Part shown: piece by piece, positions 47,713-57,065 of the stretch
Layout of the letters: every line of letters begins with the position of its first letter
How positions within the stretch are numbered: the stretch's first letter is position 1
Assembly: GCA_018062105.1 (NCBI GenBank)
Contig: JAGOSV010000008.1
Coordinates: 1-63,395, forward strand
Length of the DNA stretch: 63,395 bases
Direction of reading: 5' to 3'
From: Sterolibacterium sp.
Lineage (GTDB): Bacteria > Pseudomonadota > Gammaproteobacteria > Burkholderiales > Rhodocyclaceae
Position numbers and translations under genes: made by a program
Notes under the pieces: generated by a model
Told to the model about the DNA's origin: nothing
What the model saw: the letters and a program-made list of their open reading frames with translations, nothing else
Database searches by the model: none

Positions 47713-49266
47713 CTACCTTGTTCCCGGAGCGGCAGCACCGGATCGGCAGCATTTGCCGTGCCGTATTTTCATCGGCACGTCCAGAGCATTCCACTGACTG
47801 ACCTCTTCCTCCAGACTAGCCATCGTCAAACCTGGCGCGGCCAGCCCCACCGTCGCCAGCGTCAGTGTCATCCCATGCTTCGTCAGGGACACCCGGACAT
47901 CCGGACCAGGAGCCTCAATCCGCGCCCGATGCAGCAGCACAGCCAGCCGCAGGCAAAAAATCATCCGCCGGTCGCGGGCATCGGGCATCGCTTCCAAAGC
48001 CGAAGCCAACTTGCCACGATGGCACAGCACCAATCCAGACAAGCGGACCTGATCCTGGCGTGAAAACCCGGGCATGTCAGCATTACCGAGAATATAGGCA
48101 CCATGCTTGTGGTAGCCAGAATGTGCCACGGAAATGCCAATCTCATGCAAGCGAACCGCCCAGGTCAGGAACTGCGCTTCCATCTCATGGCCCGGATCCT
48201 CCTGGGGCAACAACTGCTGCAGCAGCGCCAGAGCACTGTCGGCAACCCGCGCCGCCTGGCGCCGATCGACGACATAACGCTGCATGAACTGACTCACGGT
48301 CACATCACGCATGTCATCGTGGTGGTGCCGGCCCACCAGATCATGCAGCACCCCATGACGCAGTGCCCCTTCCGAAAAAGTCATGCACTCCAGTTCGAAC
48401 CCGGCAAAGACCGCCGACAGGATGGCCAGCCCGCCCGGCAGCACCGCCGCGCGGTCCGCCCGTAACCCCGGTAGATGCAGATGATCCACATGTCCGGCCC
48501 GAAACAGCAGGGCTTTCAATCGTTCGAGCCCGGCACGCGAAATCTCGCCTGCCCCGCATGCCGGCTCATTATGTTCATTGAGTCCATTGAGTCCATTGAG
48601 ATGCAGCAACTCAGCAATGGCCTTGGCCGTACCCGACGAACCGATCGCCCGCTGCCAGCCGAGCTTCCGGTAGGTGGCGATGATGGTTTCCAGCTCGTTG
48701 GAGGCAGCAAGCTCGGCCTCTTTCATATTTTTCTTGCTGACGCTCCCGGACGAAAAGTACTGCAACGTGTGGCTGACACAGCCCAGATGCAAAGACTCCA
48801 ACTCCAGCGGAGCATATCCCTGCCCGACGATAAATTCAGTGGACCCCCCACCAATATCGACGACCAGTTGCCGCCGCGCCGGATCAGGCAGGGTGTGCAC
48901 CACACCCAAATAAATGAGGCGTGCTTCCTCTCGCCCGGCAATGACCTCGATGGGAAAGCCCAAAGCCTGTTGCCCCTTGTCGATAAGATGGGCAGCATTG
49001 CGGGCCACACGGAAAGTATCGGTGGCCACCACGCGCACGGTTTCCGGCAAAAAACCGCGCAGCCGCTCTCCGAATCGAGTCAAGGCTGCCAAAGCCCGGC
49101 GCTGCGCGGCGGCATCCAGTACCCGGTTGTGCCTCAAGCCGGCCGCCAAACGCACAGGCTCCTTGAGGGAGTCCTGCGCATAAACCTGATGGTCGACCAC
49201 CCGCCCCACCTGTAACCGGAAGCTGTTGGAGCCCAGATCAACCGCAGCAATCAACTCATGCGTCAC
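47713..49266 (-). CDS. ppx: Exopolyphosphatase (Ppx/GppA family)
   Basis: The product is about 517 residues from GTG 49266, preceded by GGAGG; an in-frame ATG at 49278 is also possible. The actin-like ATPase fold starts AAVDLGSNSFRLQVGRV. Further motifs are ATDTFRVARN, the GREEARLIYLG block, VDIGGGSTEF, and a C-terminal HD-type domain with LHEIGISVAHSGYHKHGAY. The enzyme removes terminal phosphate from polyphosphate and may also act on pppGpp. A 9-bp tandem triplication (TTCATTGAG-type, 48574-48600) encodes LNGLNGLNE in the middle of the protein. It heads the MCE cluster. ppk is 4.3 kb away on the other strand. Confidence 0.92.
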   Translation of the reverse strand: MTHELIAAVDLGSNSFRLQVGRVVDHQVYAQDSLKEPVRLAAGLRHNRVLDAAAQRRALAALTRFGERLRGFLPETVRVVATDTFRVARNAAHLIDKGQQALGFPIEVIAGREEARLIYLGVVHTLPDPARRQLVVDIGGGSTEFIVGQGYAPLELESLHLGCVSHTLQYFSSGSVSKKNMKEAELAASNELETIIATYRKLGWQRAIGSSGTAKAIAELLHLNGLNGLNEHNEPACGAGEISRAGLERLKALLFRAGHVDHLHLPGLRADRAAVLPGGLAILSAVFAGFELECMTFSEGALRHGVLHDLVGRHHHDDMRDVTVSQFMQRYVVDRRQAARVADSALALLQQLLPQEDPGHEMEAQFLTWAVRLHEIGISVAHSGYHKHGAYILGNADMPGFSRQDQVRLSGLVLCHRGKLASALEAMPDARDRRMIFCLRLAVLLHRARIEAPGPDVRVSLTKHGMTLTLATVGLAAPGLTMASLEEEVSQWNALDVPMKIRHGKCCRSGAAAPGTR

Positions 49267-49746
49267 ACCACCTCCCATGTAGAGGGTCAGATTTTACACA
49301 CCCCCACCCACCGCACCCAATGCACCACCTGCACCGCTGCTTCTGTCCGCCCCTACAAAACCATTCAACAAAATCATTCCCGAACCCTTGCACAACCCAC
49401 AATAATTCTGCTGTGCTAACATGACCGACGCGATATCCTTCACTTTTCACTATATCCTTCGCCGCATCATTACCCTATTACACACGTGCACACACACGCG
49501 CCACCCCGCCTTGCATTTCTGTATGGGTTACCTGCAAAATACCAAGTGTCGTGTCAAGTGAAGTGTTTTTGAAGTATTTTGTACCAAGTGTTGAATTGTT
49601 GAATACTGGAATGCCCGAAGCTACCAATGTCATCAATGCCACGAGTACTGCAAATGCTGCAAACACCGCGAGCCCCCCGGGTTCGCCCCGGATGTGGTTC
49701 TATCTACCCTCCCGTCCGGCCTACCAACGCCCTCATCGTTCCATTC
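49267..49746. other. Intergenic region between divergent ppx and the PstS-like gene
   Basis: This 480-bp stretch has no ORF with family-like content. It contains a CA/CG-alternating patch (CACACGTGCACACACACGCG near 49481) and a TTGAATTGTTGAAT repeat (near 49591), and is locally AT-rich around 49550-49610. In-frame sequence upstream of ATG 49747 reaches back to 49627 but lacks a signal peptide or ribosome site. No PHO box like the one before ppk was found here. Confidence 0.4.
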
Positions 49747-50211
49747 ATGACGCTGCGTCGCCCCCCCCCCCTCATCCTTGCCCTGATCCTGACGATACTG
49801 TTGTTCGGCTTCTGCCGAAATGGCGCGGCTTATGCCGCCACCGATCTGGTCGTGATTGCCAACCCGGGCAGTGGCATAGAGCACCTCTCACGGGACGAAG
49901 CCATCGCCCTGTACATGGGAAGATCGAAAAAACTATCTTCCGGCATTGCCGCCCAACCCATCGACCAGTCCTCCAAAACGCCTGTCAGGGCCAGCTTTTA
50001 CAGCGAACTCATCAACAAGGAACTGGCCGAAGTGAATTCCTATTGGGCACGACTCAAGTTCTCCGGCCAGAGCACGCCACCCCGGCAGGTTGACACCACC
50101 GCCGAAGTTCTCCAGATCGTCAGCAGCAACAATGGCGCCATTGGCTACATCCCCCGCAGCGCAGTCGACAAACGCGTCAAGATCGTCCTCGACCTCGCCG
50201 CCCCGAAATAA
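49747..50211 (+). CDS. Short PstS-like periplasmic phosphate-binding protein
   Basis: The product is 154 residues, about half the length of PstS. ATG 49747 is chosen because it begins a signal peptide (LRRPPPLILALILTILLFGF, cleavage near AYAA). The mature part reads TDLVVIANPGSG, EHLSRDEAIALYMGRSKKLSSG, and ends NNGAIGYIPRSAVDKRVKIVLDLAAPK, which resembles the substrate-binding fold of the PstS type. No pst permease genes are next to it. An 11-base C tract (49761-49771) in codons 5-9 is a possible slippage site. It is followed after 76 bp by a porin-like gene and then by a GGDEF gene, so it may sense phosphate or phosphorus rather than transport it. Confidence 0.7.
   Translation: MTLRRPPPLILALILTILLFGFCRNGAAYAATDLVVIANPGSGIEHLSRDEAIALYMGRSKKLSSGIAAQPIDQSSKTPVRASFYSELINKELAEVNSYWARLKFSGQSTPPRQVDTTAEVLQIVSSNNGAIGYIPRSAVDKRVKIVLDLAAPK
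49761..49771 (+). repeat. C11 homopolymer in the PstS-like gene
   Basis: Eleven consecutive C lie 14 bases after the start ATG, within the signal-peptide coding part. Slippage by one base would shift the frame of the whole protein. A C8 tract followed by G4 lies in the GGDEF gene of the same cluster at 52467-52478. Confidence 0.85.
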
Positions 50212-50287
50212 TCAAAATAATCAACAATTCGAATCATCCTCCACTCATCATTACCCGGCACCAGCCCTTCACACCCAGACCATTCTC

Positions 50288-51736
50288 ATGATCCAGCGTC
50301 TCGTCCTCACCCTGCTCCTCACCTGCTCCAGCTTGGTCGCTGCACCGTCCCTCCATGCCCAAAGCAATGCTGCTGCAGGAGAAACGCCGACCACGGCTCC
50401 AACGACGGTGCCCAGCGATGCCTCTGGTGACATCAGCGAAACACCCGCCTTCAGCTTCAGCGGTTTCGGCACCCTCGGACTGACACATACGCAAGGACAT
50501 GGTGCCGCCTTCATCCGTGATCTGACTCAGCCACGCGGGGCAAGCAACCGTGGTCTGTCCTTTGCCCAGGACAGCCGCATCGGCGTCCAGGCCAACCTGT
50601 CGCTCGGCAACAACCTCGAAGCTGTGACCCAGATTCTCAGCCGTTACCGCAACAACAACAGCTTCGATCCAGAAATCACCTGGGGCTTCCTGAAGTACAC
50701 CTTCAATGACCAGATCGAAATCCGTGCCGGACGTATCGGTTTCGATGCCTACATCGCGGCCGACTCACGCGACATTGGCTATTCCTACCTCTGGGTACGC
50801 CCACCGGTCGAATACTACGGCACCCTGTTTTTCCCTTATGAAGACGGTGGCGACATCCTCTTCCGTATGCCGATCGCCGATGGTGTCGGCCGGATGAAAT
50901 TTTACAGTGGTGTCACCCGCCAGAAACTCTCCTCCATGATGGAACAGCGCGAATGGGCCGGTGGCATCCGCACACCGGCCATCGGTTCCATTGAAGACCT
51001 CGAGCAATCCCGCGTCCTGGGCGGCCATATCGAATTCCAGAACAACCACTGGACCATCCGTCTGGGCGAAGGGCGGCTGCGCCATACCCGTGACTTCGCA
51101 CCGGGAGCCTTCGACCTGCAAAGCATTCTGAATGCCCAGGCCATGGTCGCTACAGCCGGCGATCCCGGTGCCGGCATTGCCCCAAACCCGCAACTGGGCA
51201 ACGCCTTACTGTCTTTTGCCCGGGATTCCAACACCGCCGGCAAGAAAATGACCATGGACAGCCTGGCCGTCGCCTATGAAGACGGCCCGCTGCAAACCAG
51301 TATGGCCATCAGCCACCTCTCCGGCAATGCCATCGTCTTCCCCAACATCAAATCCGCCTATTTCCTGCTGGGCTATCGTTTCGGTGCCCTGACTCCCTAT
51401 GCCGTCCTCTCCACAGTCAAAGCGAAAAAATCCGACCGGCCCGACATATTGCAACGCCTCGGTGCCAATCCCGCCATCGTTGGCATCACCAATTTCCTGA
51501 CCACCTCGCCAACCATTACGCAAACCACCCATTCCCTGGGGCTGCGTTATGACTTCGCTGAAAACATTGCCCTGAAATTCCAGGCAGACTTCATCCGCAA
51601 CCGTGACTGCTCTCCGGTCGCCCTGCCCATAGGCTCCAGCGCATCCTGTGCCCCGCCCCTGCTCTGGCCCACCGTCCCGGTGAATTGGAACGGCCGCGCC
51701 CAGGTCTACACGGCCACCCTCGACTTCACCTTCTAA
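50288..51736 (+). CDS. Porin-like outer-membrane barrel protein
   Basis: The product is 482 residues from ATG 50288 (MIQRLVLTLLLTCSS, signal peptide ending SLHA). An in-frame start at 50090 is rejected because it overlaps the upstream gene. After a threonine-rich segment the chain has alternating beta-strand patterns (FSGFGTLGLTH, AVTQILSRYRNNNSFDP, ITWGFLKYTFNDQIEIRAGRIG) and ends VYTATLDFTF with a terminal aromatic residue. This fits a trimeric porin-type barrel of the general or phosphate/pyrophosphate-porin kind, but no specificity can be given. Its neighbours suggest a role in the uptake or sensing that feeds the GGDEF protein. Confidence 0.75.
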   Translation: MIQRLVLTLLLTCSSLVAAPSLHAQSNAAAGETPTTAPTTVPSDASGDISETPAFSFSGFGTLGLTHTQGHGAAFIRDLTQPRGASNRGLSFAQDSRIGVQANLSLGNNLEAVTQILSRYRNNNSFDPEITWGFLKYTFNDQIEIRAGRIGFDAYIAADSRDIGYSYLWVRPPVEYYGTLFFPYEDGGDILFRMPIADGVGRMKFYSGVTRQKLSSMMEQREWAGGIRTPAIGSIEDLEQSRVLGGHIEFQNNHWTIRLGEGRLRHTRDFAPGAFDLQSILNAQAMVATAGDPGAGIAPNPQLGNALLSFARDSNTAGKKMTMDSLAVAYEDGPLQTSMAISHLSGNAIVFPNIKSAYFLLGYRFGALTPYAVLSTVKAKKSDRPDILQRLGANPAIVGITNFLTTSPTITQTTHSLGLRYDFAENIALKFQADFIRNRDCSPVALPIGSSASCAPPLLWPTVPVNWNGRAQVYTATLDFTF

Positions 51737-51800
51737 TGTTGTCTCTGCCGATGCGTTCTGCTCCCCTCGGTTTCCTTCCACGTTCACGAAGCCAGTGCCC

Positions 51801-53483
51801 ATGAGCAAGACAGACAACACAACGACCGTGCTGCGCGCCCTCACGTCGAGCATAGCCCTGAGAACCGCCCTGCTCGTACTGCTGATCTCCGGCCTCGCCG
51901 GCTATGGACTGCTGACCGTACTCTCTGGCTACATCGAGCCCAAAGTTCAAGAATCCATCAACCGCCGCCTCGTCGAACTCGTCAAGACCGTCGAAGACAC
52001 CACCAGCATCGCCTGCTTCACCTCCGACAACCAACTGGCCAAGGAAGTCGCCAAGGGGCTGCTGATGAACCGCGATGTCGATCGCGTCATCATCGCCACG
52101 GAAAGCGAAACGCTGACCGATCTCAACCGTCAGCAAACCGACCCGCACGCCGCCCCGCCCTCCGCAGCAGACAAAGCGCTGCCCACGGCCGGCCTGACCA
52201 TCCGCACCCTGGCCTCCCCCTTCGATGCCAAAGCCATCGTCGGCAAGATCACCGTCGTCCACAACCAGGAATCGATCCGGCAACAAGTGACCGAAGCCAT
52301 GGGCTTCATCCGGCTGATGCTCATGCTGCAGACCGCCGCCATCATCATCGTCATCGCCCTCATCGCCATCGGCTACATCGCCCAGCCCATACACCGCATC
52401 TCCCGTCGTCTAAATGAGCTCTCTGAGCATGCCGAACTCTCCGCCAGCAATGGCGAAAGAATTCAGCCCCCCCCGGGGCACCAGCAAAGCGAAATCGGCC
52501 ACATGGTGCAAGATATCAACGCCCTCATCGACCGCCTGGCCGAAGGCTTGCTGACCGAGCGGGACCTGCGCCTGCAACGCGAGATCGAAAGCAAACGCTT
52601 CCAGGCCATTTTCGAGAATGCCGAAACCGGCCTGTTCGTCATCGACGGCAAAGGTCGTCTACTCTCCTTCAATCCGGCATTCCGTAACCTGCTGTCCCTC
52701 GAGATCGATCCGTCCGAAGCTCCCTCCCAGCCCTTGCTGTCCACACTCGTCGGCGAGCAAGCTGAGAAAGTCGATACCCTCATTACCAACTGCCTGACCG
52801 AAGGGCGCAGCTGTTTCGATGAAATTATCCTGACCCTCAAGGACAGTGAGCAACGCTGGCTCAACGTCATCCTCAACCCGGTCGAGGACAACCAGATCCA
52901 GGGCGTGATCAACGACGTCACCGAAGCCCGGCTACGCGAAGCCCAGGCCAACAAACTGGCGCTGACCGATGCCCTGACCGGCCTGGGCAACCGGCTGGGA
53001 TTCGAACGGAAAATCGAGCAACTGGTCAGCGAATGGCAAAACAACCCGGACCGTCACTTCACGCTGATGCTGATCGACCTCGATCATTTCAAGGAAATCA
53101 ACGATACCCACGGCCATGATGCTGGTGACATCATCCTGGTGCATGTCTCCCGCCAGATCGAGCACTCCATCCGTCGTTCCGACTACGTTGCCCGCTTGGG
53201 CGGCGACGAATTCATCATCCTGCTGCCCTTCGTGGCTGACAGGTTCGTCGTCGATCGTCTCGCCAAAACCCTGATCGGCAACATCACCAAACCCATCCAG
53301 ACCAGTTCCGGATACACCATCGGTGTCGGTGCCAGTATCGGCGTCGCCCTGGCCAACCGCCCCGACATGAAAAAGGAACAGATCATCAAACAGGCCGACC
53401 TGGCGCTCTATGCCGTCAAACAGGCCGGGCGCAACGGCTATCGCATTTTTGATGAAGAGTTCCTCCCCTCCGGCACTGCCTGA
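51801..53483 (+). CDS. Membrane diguanylate cyclase with periplasmic sensor, HAMP-like, PAS and GGDEF regions
   Basis: The product is 560 residues from ATG 51801; a GTG six bases earlier is possible. A first membrane helix (about 19-40) and a second (about 168-190) enclose a periplasmic segment with the pattern ASIACFTSDNQLAKEVAKGLL, resembling CHASE8-type sensors. A HAMP-like stretch with a C8 tract in its linker, a PAS region (about 262-375) and a canonical GGDEF domain follow; the active site GGDEF is at residues 467-471 with an RRSD I-site just before it. It should make c-di-GMP. It is the third gene of the PstS-like/porin-like cluster. Confidence 0.88.
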   Translation: MSKTDNTTTVLRALTSSIALRTALLVLLISGLAGYGLLTVLSGYIEPKVQESINRRLVELVKTVEDTTSIACFTSDNQLAKEVAKGLLMNRDVDRVIIATESETLTDLNRQQTDPHAAPPSAADKALPTAGLTIRTLASPFDAKAIVGKITVVHNQESIRQQVTEAMGFIRLMLMLQTAAIIIVIALIAIGYIAQPIHRISRRLNELSEHAELSASNGERIQPPPGHQQSEIGHMVQDINALIDRLAEGLLTERDLRLQREIESKRFQAIFENAETGLFVIDGKGRLLSFNPAFRNLLSLEIDPSEAPSQPLLSTLVGEQAEKVDTLITNCLTEGRSCFDEIILTLKDSEQRWLNVILNPVEDNQIQGVINDVTEARLREAQANKLALTDALTGLGNRLGFERKIEQLVSEWQNNPDRHFTLMLIDLDHFKEINDTHGHDAGDIILVHVSRQIEHSIRRSDYVARLGGDEFIILLPFVADRFVVDRLAKTLIGNITKPIQTSSGYTIGVGASIGVALANRPDMKKEQIIKQADLALYAVKQAGRNGYRIFDEEFLPSGTA

Positions 53484-53544
53484 CACCCTGCCTCCTCGTA
53501 CAGGGAATACAGACTGAAGCAGGAGGCGACTACCCGGCAACCGG

Positions 53545-53580
53545 CTGTCACCTTGCTGTAACGTTTCCCTGCTGTAATAC
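53545..53580 (+). promoter_or_regulatory. PHO-box-like site and -10 element upstream of ppk
   Basis: Two 7-bp repeats, CTGTCAC (53545-53551) and CTGTAAC (53556-53562), are separated by 4 bp, the spacing of a PhoB site. The half sites match CTGTCAY well, with one mismatch in the second; the 4-bp spacer is GC-richer than the usual AT-rich spacer. TAATAC (53575-53580) lies 12 bp after, the usual distance from PHO box to -10. Transcription would start near 53587, almost at the ppk GTG. Confidence 0.55.
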
Positions 53581-53585
53581 CGCCC

Positions 53586-55682
53586 GTGCCTCTCGTCCCC
53601 CGCCCACCTGCCGAGCATTTCCTCAACCGTGAGCTGGCCGTACTGAGCTTCAACCGGCGCGTCCTGGCGCAGGCCGCCGATGTCGACATGCCCTTGCTCG
53701 AACGCCTGCGCTTCATCTGCATCGTCTCCAGCAATCTCGACGAATTCTTCGAAGTGCGCGTAGCCGGCCTCAAAGAGCAAATCAAGCTCGGCAGCCCAAC
53801 CCCCGACACGGATGGCCTGCCCCCTGCCGAAGTGCTCCAGCGCATCAGCCTTGAAGCCCATGCCCTGATTGCCGACCAGTACGCCCTGCTCAACGACGAA
53901 GTTCTGCCAGCACTCGCCCAAGAAGGTATCCTGTTCATCCGTCGCAATCTCTGGACACCGGAACAAGCCACCTGGATCCACGACTATTTCATGCGCGAGG
54001 TGATGCCGCTACTGACCCCCATCGGCCTCGACCCGGCTCACCCTTTCCCGCGTGTCCTCAACAAAAGTCTCAACTTCGCCGTCGAGCTCAACGGAACCGA
54101 TGCCTTCGGCCGCAACTCGGGAGCGGCCATCGTCCAGGCACCACGCGCCCTGCCGCGCGTCATCCAGCTCCCCGCCGAGCTAACCGGCGTCGATCACGGC
54201 TTCGTTTTTCTATCATCGATGCTGCACCAGTATGTTGGTGAGCTGTTTTCCGGCATGAGCGTCCTGGGCTGCCACCAGTTCCGTGTCACCCGCAATTCCG
54301 ACCTGTTCGTCGATGACGAAGAAATCAAGAATCTGCGCACCGCCGTCCAGGGCGAACTGCCCCAGCGCCACTTCGGCGATGCTGTGCGTCTCGAAGTCGC
54401 CGACAACTGTCCGGAGGCCATGGCCGAATTCCTGCTGCAACAATTCAACCTCGGCCACAATGACCTGTTCCGCGTACCGGGCATCGTCAATCTGGTACGC
54501 CTCAACGCCGTCCCCGACATGATCGACCGGCCAGCACTGAAGTTTCCCACCTTCCAGCCCAGCCTGCCCAAAGTACTGAGCAAGCATTACGACATCTTCG
54601 CCAGCATCCGCAAACAAGACATCCTCCTACACCTGCCCTTCCAGTCCTTCTCGCCGGTCGTCCAGCTCCTCCAGCAGGCTGCAGATGATCCCCAGGTTGT
54701 CGCCATCCGCATGACCGTCTATCGCACCGGAGCCGGCTCTGTACTCATGGAACACCTGCTGCGTGCCGCGCGTCAGGGCAAGGAAGTCACTGTCGTCGTC
54801 GAGCTCATGGCGCGCTTCGACGAAGAAGCCAACCTCGACATCGCCACCCGTCTCGAAGAAGTCGGTGTCCATGTCGTCTATGGCGTCTTCGGCTACAAGA
54901 CCCACGCCAAGATGCTGCAGATCCTGCGCCGTGAAGAAGGCGGCTACCGGCGCTACTGCCACCTTGGCACGGGCAACTACCACCCGCGCACCACCCGTTT
55001 TTATACCGACTTCGGCCTATTTACCTGTCACGACGAAATCAATGCCGATGTTAGCGAAGTCTTCCGGCAACTGACTGGTCTGGGCAAAGCCAATGCCCTG
55101 CGTCACCTGTGGCAGGCCCCCTTCAGCCTGCACACCGGCGTATTGGCTGCCATCCACAACGAAACCGCCACAGCGCGAGCCGGCCGCAAGGCACAGATCA
55201 TCGCCAAGATGAACTCCCTGGTCGAGCCTGCCATCATCGAAGCACTCTACGAAGCCTCGCAAGCCGGTGTCCGGGTTGACCTGATCGTACGCGGCATCTG
55301 CACCCTGCGCCCCGGGGTTGCCGGCCTGTCGGAAAACATCCACCTGCGCTCGGTCATCGGTCGTTTCCTCGAACATTCACGCATTTTTTACTTCTACGCC
55401 GAAGGTGCCGAAAACATCTATCTGTCGAGTGCTGACTGGATGGATCGCAACGTCTTCCGCCGCATCGAAATCGCCTTCCCTATTCTCGACCCGAAACTCA
55501 AACGCCGGGTCATCAAAGAAGGGCTGCGCGCCTATCTCACCGACAACACCCAGGCCTGGGAAATGAACGGCGACGGCCAGTACCAGCTGCGACGCACACG
55601 CCCGGCATCACGCCTGCCGCGCACCCGCAACTGCGCCCAGGAAAGTCTGCTCACCAGCCTGACCGTCACCACGCCCCCCTGA
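53586..55682 (+). CDS. ppk: Polyphosphate kinase
   Basis: The product is 698 residues from GTG 53586; the protein is conserved from HFLNREL (residue 11) onward, so no later start is possible. It starts a few bases from the predicted -10, so the mRNA is either leaderless or the real start point is slightly upstream. PPK1 features are NRELAVLSFNRRVLAQA at the N-terminus and the phosphohistidine region RYCHLGTGNYHPRTTRFY (His at residue 459) in the catalytic core. The enzyme makes polyphosphate from ATP. A PHO-box-like site precedes it, and the ppx gene lies 4.3 kb away. Confidence 0.94.
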   Translation: MPLVPRPPAEHFLNRELAVLSFNRRVLAQAADVDMPLLERLRFICIVSSNLDEFFEVRVAGLKEQIKLGSPTPDTDGLPPAEVLQRISLEAHALIADQYALLNDEVLPALAQEGILFIRRNLWTPEQATWIHDYFMREVMPLLTPIGLDPAHPFPRVLNKSLNFAVELNGTDAFGRNSGAAIVQAPRALPRVIQLPAELTGVDHGFVFLSSMLHQYVGELFSGMSVLGCHQFRVTRNSDLFVDDEEIKNLRTAVQGELPQRHFGDAVRLEVADNCPEAMAEFLLQQFNLGHNDLFRVPGIVNLVRLNAVPDMIDRPALKFPTFQPSLPKVLSKHYDIFASIRKQDILLHLPFQSFSPVVQLLQQAADDPQVVAIRMTVYRTGAGSVLMEHLLRAARQGKEVTVVVELMARFDEEANLDIATRLEEVGVHVVYGVFGYKTHAKMLQILRREEGGYRRYCHLGTGNYHPRTTRFYTDFGLFTCHDEINADVSEVFRQLTGLGKANALRHLWQAPFSLHTGVLAAIHNETATARAGRKAQIIAKMNSLVEPAIIEALYEASQAGVRVDLIVRGICTLRPGVAGLSENIHLRSVIGRFLEHSRIFYFYAEGAENIYLSSADWMDRNVFRRIEIAFPILDPKLKRRVIKEGLRAYLTDNTQAWEMNGDGQYQLRRTRPASRLPRTRNCAQESLLTSLTVTTPP

Positions 55683-55712
55683 AACCAAACCACCAGGGCA
55701 ACTGGATACCGT

Positions 55713-56237
55713 CTACCCGCCCCGGGTATCGGCGTCGGCGACCAGCAGAATCACTGCCTCGGCAGCAATGCCTTCGCCACGCCCGGTAAACCCCAGGCGC
55801 TCCGTCGTCTTGCCCTTGATATTCACACACGCAGTGGCAATCGCCAGGTCTGCCGCAATGTTGTGGCACATCGCCGCCGCGTAAGGAGAAATTTTTGGCG
55901 CCTGGGCAATGATGGTGGCATCGACATTGCCTACCCGCCAGCCGGCCTGCCGCACTGCTGCCAGCGCTCCACGCAGCAACACGCGGCTGTCGGCACCCGC
56001 ATATTGCGGATCATGGTCGGGATAAAGACGGCCAATATCCCCAAGTCCAGCAGCACCAAGCAAAGCATCCGTAAGGGCATGCAGCAGCACATCCGCATCC
56101 GAATGCCCCAGCAAACCACGCGCATAAGGAATCTCGACCCCGCCCAGAATCAACTTGCGATGATCCGCAAAAGCATGCACATCAAACCCCTGGCCAATGC
56201 GGAAAGCGGGTGGATTCGTGTCCGGCAGAAGCGTCAT
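55713..56237 (-). CDS. ispF: 2-C-methyl-D-erythritol 2,4-cyclodiphosphate synthase
   Basis: The product is 174 residues from ATG 56237, which overlaps the ispD stop (ATGA). IspF is a zinc enzyme of the MEP isoprenoid pathway. Family features are [11 protein letters not shown] with metal ligands, [21 protein letters not shown], and the closing [12 protein letters not shown]. It forms the usual ispD-ispF pair. ppk ends 30 bp away on the other strand. Confidence 0.95.
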   Translation of the reverse strand: MTLLPDTNPPAFRIGQGFDVHAFADHRKLILGGVEIPYARGLLGHSDADVLLHALTDALLGAAGLGDIGRLYPDHDPQYAGADSRVLLRGALAAVRQAGWRVGNVDATIIAQAPKISPYAAAMCHNIAADLAIATACVNIKGKTTERLGFTGRGEGIAAEAVILLVADADTRGG

Positions 56238-57019
56238 GGCAATTCTCCCCGATGCTGCAATATCCACGCGGCAAGATTGAGATCCAGTGGATACGTCACC
56301 TTCAGATTGGTCGGATCGGCCATCACCAGACGCGGGCGAAACCCCAAAGACTCCATCGCACTGGCCTCATCGGTAATGACATCGAGACGGTTCATCCCTT
56401 CCAACGCACGCCGCAGATAGCGATAACGGAACATCTGCGGTGTCTGCGCCTGCCACAAACCCGCACGCGGCACCGTGGCAGCGATGGCCGCATGGTCATG
56501 CTCATCCGCACGTTTCAGCGTATCGGCCACCGGCAGCGCCAGAATGCCGCCATCCTCATAGTCGCCCCCGTGCGCACACACCCCGTCAATTAGTGCATCG
56601 ACATGCCAGGGAGCCAGGCAAGGCCGGGCTGCATCATGCACCAATACCCAGTCCTGCGGCTGCACCTGAGCGGCCATCGCCCGCAGACCATTGCGTACCG
56701 ACTCGGCACGCGTCGCCCCGCCACAAAAAAGTGGCGATAACTTGGCACCGAGCACAGACCAATCCTGGCTGCGCCACCGTGCATCCCCGGGCGCCAACAC
56801 CACGAAAACCCGCTTGACACGGGGCACCTTGCACAGCGCCTGCAAGGCATGATGGATGACCGTGTGCCCTGCCAGTGGCAGATATTGTTTGGGATGCTCC
56901 GCCCCCATGCGCGCGCCGCAACCCGCCGCTGGCACCAGTGCATAAAAAGCCGCCGGCCCCGTCACCTGCGGATGCCATGAAGAGCTTTCATTGCCGTGCG
57001 CATGATTCCTGTCATTCAT
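56234..57019 (-). CDS. ispD: 2-C-methyl-D-erythritol 4-phosphate cytidylyltransferase
   Basis: The product is 261 residues from ATG 57019; the in-frame start at 57064 adds an unlikely extension. IspD joins MEP to CTP in the MEP isoprenoid pathway. The nucleotide-binding motif [20 protein letters not shown], the block [11 protein letters not shown], and the C-terminal [11 protein letters not shown] are typical. The first 30 residues are rich in His and Asn and not conserved. It precedes ispF on the minus strand. Confidence 0.93.
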   Translation of the reverse strand: MNDRNHAHGNESSSWHPQVTGPAAFYALVPAAGCGARMGAEHPKQYLPLAGHTVIHHALQALCKVPRVKRVFVVLAPGDARWRSQDWSVLGAKLSPLFCGGATRAESVRNGLRAMAAQVQPQDWVLVHDAARPCLAPWHVDALIDGVCAHGGDYEDGGILALPVADTLKRADEHDHAAIAATVPRAGLWQAQTPQMFRYRYLRRALEGMNRLDVITDEASAMESLGFRPRLVMADPTNLKVTYPLDLNLAAWILQHRGELP

Positions 57020-57065
57020 CACTGCACCCGCCCCCCCGCTTCCCGCTTTTTCTGCGAAGCACACA

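Noticed and set aside
49627-49746. N-terminal extension of the PstS-like protein
   Set aside because: The extra 40 residues have no signal-peptide character or ribosome site, while ATG 49747 starts a clear signal peptide.
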